The position numbers were made by a program, and so were the translations under genes. The notes beneath the pieces are model-generated. The model worked only from the letters and a program-made list of their open reading frames with translations, was not told the DNA's origin and did not search any database. This document shows, in pieces, positions 9,000 to 16,126 of a stretch of 64,000 nucleotides of DNA (its first letter is position 1; each line of letters starts with the position of its first letter). The stretch comes from Herbaspirillum autotrophicum. GTDB lineage: Bacteria; Pseudomonadota; Gammaproteobacteria; Burkholderiales; Burkholderiaceae_D. The stretch is taken from assembly GCF_001189915.1 (NCBI RefSeq), contig NZ_LFLS01000009.1, positions 1 to 64,000 on the forward strand. Reading direction: 5' to 3'.

Positions 9000-10166
9000 C
9001 TATTTAACTGTGTCGACAAACTTCAGTAAATTGCTGCTCAAGTCGCCATTTGCCAACATTTGACGTTGCCAGTCCACGGCTTTTTCAGCGATCTCCGGCA
9101 TGTCCGCCGCAAACGCCGGCCAGATTGTGCTCCAGTCAACCGTGGTGGCGTCATTCCAGCCCAGCGACAAGGCCTGGAGATGCGCGGTGGCACCGGCATA
9201 GACGTGCAGGAATGCCTTCAACTTGACGTGGTGCAAATTTTCATCTTGCGGATAAATGTGCCAGATGAATGGTCGCGCAGCCCATTGGGCGCGCACGAAG
9301 GAGTCTTCGCCGCGCACGAAGTTGAGATCGCAGGCCCACAGCAGGCGGTCGTAATCCGGTTGCGGCACAAATGGCAGTACGCGTACCGTAAGTGCGCCAC
9401 GCGTGGCGCTGGCGCCGACTGTTGGTGGCCGGCCCAGAAATGCTTCGACTGCGGCACTGGCAACACCCTCCGGCACCAGACAGGTCACTGCTTGCGGATT
9501 GCGCTGCCAGGCGGCGAACAATTCCGCTACCGGTGCTTGCGGATAACAAAACAGGGATACTTTCAATGACGCCATTTCGGCGGCGCTGACGCCGAAATGC
9601 CCCAGGAAACTGGCCATGGCGGCCGGATCATTCTGGAATTCGCTGCGTTGCCGTTCCAGTCCGGACTCGGCCAGCAAGCCGCCGGTGCGGCTGGTGAAGC
9701 CAGGGAAGAAAAAATACTTGGTGAGCGACATGCTGGGATGCGGCGACGACAAGGTATGGCAACCTTCGACCCAGGTTTCGGCGGTCAGCCCCTCCAGATT
9801 CAGCCATACCGGACGCGGCGTGCACTCTGCCATGGCGCGGATATAGCCGGGTGGAATGTCGCAGGCGAAGAATTCGATCACGATATCGGCAACATCGGCA
9901 GCGCCAAACACGCCATCCTGATCGCGCCAGTGGCGCACCGTGACACCGTTGATTTGTTGCATATCAAGATTGGTGCCGACCTCCGGACAGATGCGCCGAA
10001 AGCTGACCAGATCGTCCACCCACAAGGTGACTGCGACCGCATGTTCGCGCTGCAACTGGCGCGCCAGTCGCCAGCAAATGCCGATGTCGCCATAGTTATC
10101 GACGACTTTGCAAAACAGGGCCAGCGTACGCGCTGGTGCAGCGGCGGGAGTGGTGGGGAATGGCAT
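9000..10166 (-). CDS. earP: EF-P arginine rhamnosyltransferase
   Basis: A 388-residue GT-B-fold glycosyltransferase (formerly DUF2331) that transfers rhamnose from dTDP-L-rhamnose to Arg32 of EF-P in the cytosol. The N-terminal ALFCKVVDNYGDIGICWRLA holds the family catalytic Asp pair (D23 and D27 with this start). The nucleotide-sugar-binding segment RGEDSFVRAQWAARPFIWHIY is in the C-terminal half. I chose ATG 10166; an in-frame extension to 10364 would overlap the ohrR start and adds no domain. A 140-base AT-rich gap separates it from efp. Confidence 0.94.
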   Translation of the reverse strand: MPFPTTPAAAPARTLALFCKVVDNYGDIGICWRLARQLQREHAVAVTLWVDDLVSFRRICPEVGTNLDMQQINGVTVRHWRDQDGVFGAADVADIVIEFFACDIPPGYIRAMAECTPRPVWLNLEGLTAETWVEGCHTLSSPHPSMSLTKYFFFPGFTSRTGGLLAESGLERQRSEFQNDPAAMASFLGHFGVSAAEMASLKVSLFCYPQAPVAELFAAWQRNPQAVTCLVPEGVASAAVEAFLGRPPTVGASATRGALTVRVLPFVPQPDYDRLLWACDLNFVRGEDSFVRAQWAARPFIWHIYPQDENLHHVKLKAFLHVYAGATAHLQALSLGWNDATTVDWSTIWPAFAADMPEIAEKAVDWQRQMLANGDLSSNLLKFVDTVK

Positions 10167-10308
10167 GTGCAGGTAATTCGGGTTCGGTTCAGGTGGCCAG
10201 CATTGTTGCTGTGAGAGGCATCGGACGCCAGTCCGGATGATACAGGAGGTCGCGGGCGCAGGATAACGGTGTCCGGGCGGCAAGTTATTGTGTGATTTCG
10301 GATAAATG

Positions 10309-10334
10309 AAATTAAATTGTTTGCAATTTAATTT
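10309..10334. promoter_or_regulatory. OhrR operator upstream of ohrR
   Basis: A perfect 11-base inverted repeat, AAATTAAATTG and CAATTTAATTT, is separated by four bases and ends 21 bases before the ohrR start codon. The core GCAATTTAATT recurs in front of ohr at 10885-10897, as expected for an OhrR site. Confidence 0.82.
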
Positions 10335-10355
10335 TGTGCTGTGTATTATCGCTGC

Positions 10356-10832
10356 ATGGAACACACCACCACCCCGACATTACCGGCCGCCGCCATTGAT
10401 CAAGCCCTGTTGCTTGAAAATCAATTGTGCTTCGCCATGTATTCGGCGTCGCTGGCGATGACCAAGGCGTACAAGAAAGTACTCAAGAATCTCGATATCA
10501 CTTATCCGCAGTATCTGGTGATGCTGGTATTGTGGGAACGCGATGAAGTCATGGTATCGGATCTGGGCGGCAAGTTGTTTCTGGACTCCGGCACGCTGAC
10601 GCCGTTGCTCAAGCGCATGGAAACCATGGGCTTGTTGCACCGGACCCGCAATGCAGAGGATGAACGGCGGGTAATGGTCAAGCTCAGCCCGGAAGGACGG
10701 GCCTTGCGTGAGAAGGCCAAGGCCTTGCCGGAAAAATTGGCGTGCATGTTGCCGCCGCTGGAGCAGGTCGACAGTTTGCGTGAGCAATTGAAGCTGGTGC
10801 GCAAGAATTTGCAGGAGCAGTCGGAGGAGTAA
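10356..10832 (+). CDS. ohrR: Organic hydroperoxide-sensing MarR-family repressor OhrR
   Basis: A 158-residue MarR/OhrR regulator. The redox-sensing cysteine is C25 in [12 protein letters not shown], and a second cysteine, C130, near the C-terminus fits the two-Cys OhrR class. The wing region [21 protein letters not shown] is typical. ATG 10356 is chosen; an in-frame GTG at 10341 is possible. It lies directly upstream of ohr on the same strand, with matching palindromic operators in front of each gene. Oxidation by organic peroxides is expected to release both promoters. Confidence 0.93.
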   Translation: MEHTTTPTLPAAAIDQALLLENQLCFAMYSASLAMTKAYKKVLKNLDITYPQYLVMLVLWERDEVMVSDLGGKLFLDSGTLTPLLKRMETMGLLHRTRNAEDERRVMVKLSPEGRALREKAKALPEKLACMLPPLEQVDSLREQLKLVRKNLQEQSEE

Positions 10833-10881
10833 GGCTGACGTCTGAGTCAAGGGATGTCGCCGGCTTTACTTTATTAAGTTG

Positions 10882-10909
10882 TTGGCAATTTAATTGCTTG
10901 AAATATTTT
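10882..10909 (+). promoter_or_regulatory. ohr promoter with embedded OhrR operator
   Basis: A candidate -35 TTGGCA (10882-10887) and -10 TATTTT (10904-10909) are 16 bases apart. The perfect palindrome GCAATTTAATTGC (10885-10897) lies across the -35 and spacer, so a bound repressor would exclude RNA polymerase. The same core is found upstream of ohrR. Confidence 0.75.
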
Positions 10910-10962
10910 TGTGTTTTTTTGATAAAAATTTGATGTTTTTCACCCCCTCGAAAGGAATTGAA

Positions 10963-11388
10963 ATGAAAGTCGCACAAGTACTGTACAAAGCCCAGGCCAC
11001 TGCAACCGGCGGCCGTGAAGGCAGCGCCAAATCATCGGATGGCATCCTCGACGTCAAGCTGACCACGCCGAAAGAACTGGGCGGCGCCGGCGGCGCTGGT
11101 ACCAATCCTGAACAATTGTTTGCGGCCGGCTATTCGGCATGTTTCATCGGCGCGCTCAAGTTTGTCGGCGGTCAGGAAAAAATCGCGGTGCCGGCGGATA
11201 CCAGCATCACCGGCACCGTTGGCATCGGCCAGATCACCGGCGGTTTCGGCATTGAAGTGGCGCTCGATATTTCCTTGCCGGGTCTGGATCGCGCAGTGGC
11301 GCAATCGCTGATCGAAAAGGCGCACCAAGTGTGCCCGTATTCGAATGCAACACGCGGCAATATCAATGTGACGCTGACACTGGTGTAA
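10963..11388 (+). CDS. ohr: Organic hydroperoxide resistance protein
   Basis: A 141-residue Ohr/OsmC thiol peroxidase that reduces organic hydroperoxides using lipoyl-dependent or other thiol reductants. The catalytic pair is C60 ([10 protein letters not shown]) and C124 ([13 protein letters not shown]), at almost exactly family spacing. The N-terminal [16 protein letters not shown] strand is also typical. ATG 10963 is preceded by AAAGGA; an upstream in-frame ATG at 10894 lies within the promoter and is rejected. Confidence 0.96.
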   Translation: MKVAQVLYKAQATATGGREGSAKSSDGILDVKLTTPKELGGAGGAGTNPEQLFAAGYSACFIGALKFVGGQEKIAVPADTSITGTVGIGQITGGFGIEVALDISLPGLDRAVAQSLIEKAHQVCPYSNATRGNINVTLTLV

Positions 11389-11413
11389 GTCGCGGCTCAG
11401 CAAGCCGCATGGC

Positions 11414-11451
11414 AAAAAGCCCCGCCGGATATTTCCGGCGGGGCTTTTTTT
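11414..11451. terminator. Strong bidirectional terminator
   Basis: A perfect 16-base stem (11414-11429 with 11434-11449, GC core GCCCCGCCGGA) with a TATT loop and T-tracts on both strands. It separates ohr (+) from the DUF2867 gene (-). Confidence 0.93.
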
Positions 11452-11469
11452 CGTTCCTGTGCGTTGGCG

Positions 11470-11982
11470 TCAGTGACTGCGCAGGCGATTGAGCATCGTC
11501 GGCACGATGCATTTGTGAATCGGCCTGACGACGAACATGTAAGCGCGTCCCAGCAATTTATTGGTGCGGACTACGGTGGTGACGGTCAGTCGCTGCGGCA
11601 CGCTGCCACCGGCTTCGGTGCGTTGCACCCAGATGCGAAAGTCGAGGTGATGATCATCAAAGCCGAGCAATACCTGATTCTCGCTGTTTGACATGACCGG
11701 AAAGCCGGAAATGGCGTCGCGGGCAAGCGGCTGGATATGCATGCCGACTTGCTTCAGCCCGAGCTTGCCGACAATCGCGTTGCGCACGCGCATCAGGGTT
11801 TGAATCCATCCCGGCGTGCGGCCAAACATCTGCTGCGCCAGCGCATGCGCGGAACAGGTCTGGCTGCCCGGCGGCAGCGCGATTTCAAACGCATCGGCAA
11901 AATCGGCGCCGGCCAGCGACTGTTTCAAATCAGCGGCAGGTGCGACGGCGACCGCCTTCGCGCTGGTATTGGTGGTGGTCAT
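11470..11982 (-). CDS. DUF2867-family protein encoded at the end of the cyd operon
   Basis: A 170-residue soluble protein resembling DUF2867. Recognisable segments are DFADAFEIALP, the central FPVMSNSENQVLLGFDDHHLDFR, and a basic C-terminus VRPIHKCIVPTMLNRL. The family has no firm biochemical function; some members are fused to NAD-binding domains. Its ATG overlaps the cydX stop codon (ATGA), so it is translationally coupled to the cytochrome bd genes. That suggests a role in oxidase assembly, haem handling or respiration, but nothing in the sequence proves it. Confidence 0.75.
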   Translation of the reverse strand: MTTTNTSAKAVAVAPAADLKQSLAGADFADAFEIALPPGSQTCSAHALAQQMFGRTPGWIQTLMRVRNAIVGKLGLKQVGMHIQPLARDAISGFPVMSNSENQVLLGFDDHHLDFRIWVQRTEAGGSVPQRLTVTTVVRTNKLLGRAYMFVVRPIHKCIVPTMLNRLRSH

Positions 11983-12146
11983 TTTTTTCTGTTTCCTTTG
12001 GTGCCGGCGCTGGCCGCAGCGAAGCGTTCTTTGGTTTCATCTTCGTTGCGACGACCGAAGGCGTAGTTGGCTTCCAGCCACATGACATTGATGATGCCGA
12101 ACGCCAGTGCCAGACCGACGCCGAGAATCCATGCGAAGTACCACAT
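11979..12146 (-). CDS. cydX: Cytochrome bd oxidase small subunit CydX
   Basis: A 55-residue single-pass membrane protein. It begins MWYFAWILGVGLALAFGIIN and continues with the CydX signature VMWLEANYAF, then a charged cytosolic tail. In Escherichia coli CydX is a structural subunit that stabilises the haem site of cytochrome bd. It follows cydB by 15 bases with a ribosome site (GGAGGG) in the gap. Its TGA overlaps the ATG of the DUF2867 gene. Confidence 0.93.
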   Translation of the reverse strand: MWYFAWILGVGLALAFGIINVMWLEANYAFGRRNEDETKERFAAASAGTKGNRKK

Positions 12147-12161
12147 ATGAAGCCCTCCTGA

Positions 12162-13304
12162 TTAATAAGCGGTGTGTTCGTTGTCGCTGATGTGTTTGAG
12201 CGTGACCTTGCCGCGAATGACGCGATAGACCCATGCCGTATAGAGCATGATCAGCGGCAGGAAAAACAGTACCAGCCAGAACATGATGCCCAGCGTTTTA
12301 TGGCTGGAGACCGAATCCCAGATGGTCAGGCTGCTGCGCGGATCGAGTGAGGATGGCATGATGAACGGGAACATCGACATGGCGGCAGTCAGGATGATCC
12401 CAGTCACGGCCAGGCCACTGCCGATGAATGCCAGGCGCGGTTTGCGGGCGGCACTGAAGATCGCTGCCAGCAAGGCGCCGCCAATACCGATGGCAGGCAA
12501 GGCCCAGGTCGCCGGCCAGCGCGCATAGTTGTCCATCCAGGCGCCGGCGGCGATTACTACGGTTTTAGCAATCGGCATGAAGGCGGCGTTGGCATCCGGC
12601 ATCGAAGTGATGCGATAGCCGTTGATGCCGGTGGCAATCCAGACGCCGCCGATCACGAACAACACAATCGTTCCCAGCGCAGCGAAGATGGCGACTTTGC
12701 GCGAACGTGCGGCAACGGCGGCATCGGTTTTCACTTGCAGGAAAGTGGCGCCATGCATCAGCAACATCAGTACGCTCAGCACTCCGGCCAGCAAGCCGAA
12801 CGGATTGAGCAGACCAAAGAAGCCGCCGATATATTCGACCCGCATGGTGTCGTCGTAATGGAATGGCACGCCGAGCAACAGATTGCCGAACGCCACGCCG
12901 CAGATCAGTGGCGGCACGAAACCGCCGACGAACAAGCCCCAGTCCCAGGCATTGCGCCAGCGCGGATCAGCCAGTTTGCTGCGATAGTCGAACCCGACCG
13001 GACGGAAGAACAGCGAAAACAGCAGCAGCATCAAGGCCACGTAAAAGCCCGAGAACGCGGCGCCATACACCAGCGGCCAGGCCGCAAAGGTGGCGCCGCC
13101 GGCGGTGATGAACCAGGTCTGGTTGCCTTCCCATGTCGGGCCGATGGAGTTGATCAGCACCCGGCGTTCGCCGTCGGATTTGCCGACGAACGGCAACATC
13201 ATGCCGACCCCGAAGTCAAAGCCGTCAGTCAGTGCGAAGCCGATGATCAGCACGCCGACGAATGCCCACCAGATGATTTTTAGCGTTTCATAGTCGAAGA
13301 TCAT
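12162..13304 (-). CDS. cydB: Cytochrome bd ubiquinol oxidase subunit II
   Basis: A 380-residue polytopic inner-membrane protein with about eight to nine helices. It pairs with CydA in the quinol:O2 oxidoreductase that supports low-oxygen respiration. Typical segments are the N-terminal WWAFVGVLIIGFALTDGFDFGVGMM and GPTWEGNQTWFITAGGATFAAWP. Length matches the family. It follows cydA after 10 bases and precedes cydX in the same operon. Confidence 0.97.
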   Translation of the reverse strand: MIFDYETLKIIWWAFVGVLIIGFALTDGFDFGVGMMLPFVGKSDGERRVLINSIGPTWEGNQTWFITAGGATFAAWPLVYGAAFSGFYVALMLLLFSLFFRPVGFDYRSKLADPRWRNAWDWGLFVGGFVPPLICGVAFGNLLLGVPFHYDDTMRVEYIGGFFGLLNPFGLLAGVLSVLMLLMHGATFLQVKTDAAVAARSRKVAIFAALGTIVLFVIGGVWIATGINGYRITSMPDANAAFMPIAKTVVIAAGAWMDNYARWPATWALPAIGIGGALLAAIFSAARKPRLAFIGSGLAVTGIILTAAMSMFPFIMPSSLDPRSSLTIWDSVSSHKTLGIMFWLVLFFLPLIMLYTAWVYRVIRGKVTLKHISDNEHTAY

Positions 13305-13314
13305 GATGCATTCC

Positions 13315-14937
13315 TCACGGTGCGGAAGAGCGGGGCGATGGCTTGCCCGGTGTTTTCGGCGGCGGCAATGGTGCCGGCGTATTGACTTGTTGTTCCCAGT
13401 GGTACTTGCCGGTATGCAGGCTGCTTGGCCCGCGCCGCGCGTACTTCACCATCAGGATCATTTCCACCACCAGCAGGAAGGTATAGAACAGGATGAACCC
13501 GGTCAGGCTGAAATACAGGCTGGACGGTTGCAGCGTCGAGGCCGACAAGTGGGTCGGCAAGATGCCGGAAATGGTCCATGGCTGACGGCCATATTCGGCC
13601 ACGATCCAGCCCAGCTCGGCGGCAATCCATGGCAGCGGAATGCTGAATACCGCCAGTCGCAGCAACCAGCGTTGCGGCGCCAGTTGCTTGCGGATCAGGA
13701 AGTAGAACGAGGCCGAGAAAATGAACAGGAACAGGATACCCAATGCCACCATGCCACGGAACGACCAGAACAGCGGCGCGACCTTGGGAATTGTATCGTT
13801 GACGGCCAGCGTGATTTGTTCCGGGGTGGCATCGATCACATTCTGGGTGTACTTCTTGAGCAGCAAGCCGTAACCGAGATCATGTTTGTATTTGTCGAAT
13901 TCGGCGCGCGCGGCAGGCGACTTGTCGCCCGACTTGAGCCGCGTCAATGCGGCGTAAGCCAGCATGCCGTTGCGAATGCGCGCTTCATGTTCCTTCTTCA
14001 AATCCTTGATGCCGATCACCGGGGTGTCGGTCGAGCGCGTCGCGATCAGCCCCAGCACATACGGGATCTTGACCGCGTAATCGGTGCGTTCTTCCTTGTC
14101 GTTCGGCAGGCCGAACAGCGTCAGGCCGGCCGGTGCCGGATGGGTATCCCATTCGGCTTCGATGGCGGCCAGCTTGACCTTGGTAACTTCACCGGCGGTA
14201 TATCCCGATTCGTCACCGAGCACGATCACCGACAAGGTCGAGGCCAGACCGAAACCGGCGGCCACCGCAAACGAGCGTAAGGCAAACGGCGTATCGCGCG
14301 CCTTCAGCAGGTAATACGCCGAGACGCCGAGGACGAACATCGATGCCGTGACATAACCGGCGGCGACCGTGTGTACGAACTTGACCTGCGCCACCGGATT
14401 GAAAATCACGTCGGTCATGCTGACCAGTTCCATGCGCATGGTTTCGAAGTTGAATTCAGCGCCGACCGGATTATTCATCCAGCCATTGGCGATCAGAATC
14501 CACAACGCCGACAAGCTGGAGCCGAGCGCGACCAGAAAGGTCACCATCAAATGCTGTACGCGTGACAACCGGTCCCAGCCGAAGAAGAACAGGCCGACGA
14601 AGGTCGATTCCAGGAAAAATGCAGCCATGCCTTCGATCGCCAGCGGCGTGCCGAAGATGTCGCCGACATAGTGCGAGTAGTAAGACCAGTTGGTGCCGAA
14701 CTGGAATTCCAGCGTGATGCCGGTAGCGACGCCCATGGCGAAATTGATGCCGAACAGTTTGCCCCAGAAGCGGGTCATGTCCTTGTAGATCGGGCTGCCG
14801 GTCATGACGTAGACCGATTCCATGATGACCAGAATCCAGGACAAACCAAGCGTCAAGGGCACGAACAGAAAGTGATACATCGCCGTCACGGCAAATTGCA
14901 GCCGTGACAAATTGACGACTTCATCGATTGGAATCAT
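13315..14937 (-). CDS. cydA: Cytochrome bd ubiquinol oxidase subunit I
   Basis: A 540-residue catalytic subunit carrying haems b558, b595 and d. The N-terminal LSRLQFAVTAMYHFLFVPLT holds the haem b595 histidine (H22). The helix LAIEGMAAFFLESTFVGLF carries the conserved glutamates near haem d, and GRQPW lies in EYGRQPWTISG. The region between the GYTAGEVTK helix and that motif is long, so this looks like the long Q-loop (E. coli-like) class. It overlaps the 3' end of cydP by 17 bases. Confidence 0.97.
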   Translation of the reverse strand: MIPIDEVVNLSRLQFAVTAMYHFLFVPLTLGLSWILVIMESVYVMTGSPIYKDMTRFWGKLFGINFAMGVATGITLEFQFGTNWSYYSHYVGDIFGTPLAIEGMAAFFLESTFVGLFFFGWDRLSRVQHLMVTFLVALGSSLSALWILIANGWMNNPVGAEFNFETMRMELVSMTDVIFNPVAQVKFVHTVAAGYVTASMFVLGVSAYYLLKARDTPFALRSFAVAAGFGLASTLSVIVLGDESGYTAGEVTKVKLAAIEAEWDTHPAPAGLTLFGLPNDKEERTDYAVKIPYVLGLIATRSTDTPVIGIKDLKKEHEARIRNGMLAYAALTRLKSGDKSPAARAEFDKYKHDLGYGLLLKKYTQNVIDATPEQITLAVNDTIPKVAPLFWSFRGMVALGILFLFIFSASFYFLIRKQLAPQRWLLRLAVFSIPLPWIAAELGWIVAEYGRQPWTISGILPTHLSASTLQPSSLYFSLTGFILFYTFLLVVEMILMVKYARRGPSSLHTGKYHWEQQVNTPAPLPPPKTPGKPSPRSSAP

Positions 14938-15187
14938 GCGTTGCCTCTGAAGGAGAAGTGAAAGCGGTTGGAGATGGGGCAGCGATTGCAGGCGACAGCA
15001 TGTGTTGCACTACCTGATCGGTAGGTACACGCATTTTTTTTGCCTGCGGTTCGGAAAAGAAGGTTTTTGCCAGCACCGTCAGCAGCGCGATCTTGATCGC
15101 CAGGATCAGTGCAATTTCGATGCCCAGAGGCAGTTTGGTCAGGCGGGGAAAGCGACGAAGTTCAGATAGCCACGAGCGCAGGCGCAT
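14921..15187 (-). CDS. cydP: Small cyd-operon membrane protein, CydP-like
   Basis: An 88-residue protein. A basic N-terminus (RLRSWLSELRRFPRLTK) leads into one transmembrane helix, LGIEIALILAIKIALLTVLA, followed by a Pro/Ser-rich tail. Its size, single helix and position immediately upstream of cydA match the small protein annotated CydP in beta- and gammaproteobacterial cyd operons. The role is putative (oxidase assembly or accessory subunit). It begins two bases after the regulator gene ends. Confidence 0.75.
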   Translation of the reverse strand: MRLRSWLSELRRFPRLTKLPLGIEIALILAIKIALLTVLAKTFFSEPQAKKMRVPTDQVVQHMLSPAIAAPSPTAFTSPSEATHDSNR

Positions 15188-15189
15188 TG

Positions 15190-15807
15190 TTACTCCTTGT
15201 GCGGCTGCCCGGAAAGATCCGCGCTGGCCGTGTCCTTGCTGACTTGGTTCTTGTCGCCAGTAAAACGGAATTTGTCACGCACGTCCAGAAGTTTTTTGAC
15301 TTTGGATCCCATTTTCATCAGTGACGCCAGCGTTTCCGGCGACAGTCGTTGTACATCGTCGAACCAGGAACTGGACAACTCGATCAGGTCATACATCTCG
15401 CGCATGCGTTGCTGTGCCAGCCGGTCTTCGGGCGTAGCCGGATTTTCCAGCAGGGCATCGCGCAACATCGACAGCGTCGGTTCTATTTCGCGCCGGCGGC
15501 GTTCTTCCAGCAAGGCTTTGAAAATGTCCCAGATATCCTTCGGCGGTTCAAAGTATTCGCGCCGGTCACCGGGTTTGTGGAGCAGCTTGACCAGTCGCCA
15601 GGATTGCAATTCTTTCAAGCCCATGCTGACATTGGAGCGCGAAAAGGCCAGAAATTCGGCGATCTCGTCGGCATTGAGCGCAGTTCCTTGCACATACAGC
15701 AAGGCATAAATCTGGCCGACCGTGCGGTTGATACCCCAGCGGCTGCCCATTTCACCGAAGTGCATGATGAAGCGTTGCTTCAGCGGGCTTAGCGATGCAT
15801 TTTCCAT
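15190..15807 (-). CDS. GbsR/MarR-family transcriptional regulator of the cyd operon
   Basis: A 205-residue winged-helix regulator of the GbsR-like branch of MarR. The HTH region reads GINRTVGQIYALLYVQGTALNADEIAEFLAFSRSNVSMGLKEL. A basic, helical C-terminal half probably mediates dimerisation. It is the first gene of the run leading to cydP-cydA-cydB-cydX. A perfect palindrome 14 bases upstream (15821-15838) is the obvious autoregulatory operator. No Cys or His ligand cluster is evident that would indicate a metal or haem sensor. Confidence 0.85.
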   Translation of the reverse strand: MENASLSPLKQRFIMHFGEMGSRWGINRTVGQIYALLYVQGTALNADEIAEFLAFSRSNVSMGLKELQSWRLVKLLHKPGDRREYFEPPKDIWDIFKALLEERRRREIEPTLSMLRDALLENPATPEDRLAQQRMREMYDLIELSSSWFDDVQRLSPETLASLMKMGSKVKKLLDVRDKFRFTGDKNQVSKDTASADLSGQPHKE

Positions 15808-15820
15808 GAGTGTTTTGAAT

Positions 15821-15857
15821 TTTCAGTAATTACTGAAATATACGTTATTTCAGTAAT
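15821..15857. promoter_or_regulatory. Palindromic operator of the GbsR/MarR-cyd operon
   Basis: The perfect 18-base palindrome TTTCAGTAATTACTGAAA (15821-15838) is followed ten bases later by a direct copy of its half, TTTCAGTAAT (15848-15857). This gives a one-and-a-half-site array right upstream of the regulator start. The region is AT-rich and must contain the promoter. Confidence 0.82.
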
Positions 15858-16126
15858 GTTCTCAACGGAAGATTGCCGGGGACGCAGAATCCTGCAAAAA
15901 GTATGGGATGGGCAACGGACAACGATGCTCAAGCGCAACAGGGCTGGACGCAGTTGCAGCAGGAACGGCGTCGGTTCCGATAAACCTCGCTAAAATGACG
16001 GCGGTACTGTTGGATAAGATAAATTGGCCGTATTAGGGCTATCTTGCGTTGTTTTTCGCGACAGATAAGCAATATTTGCCGTATCGGATGGCGATCCCAC
16101 GGATTATGGGCGCGCAGTTGTCAGCG

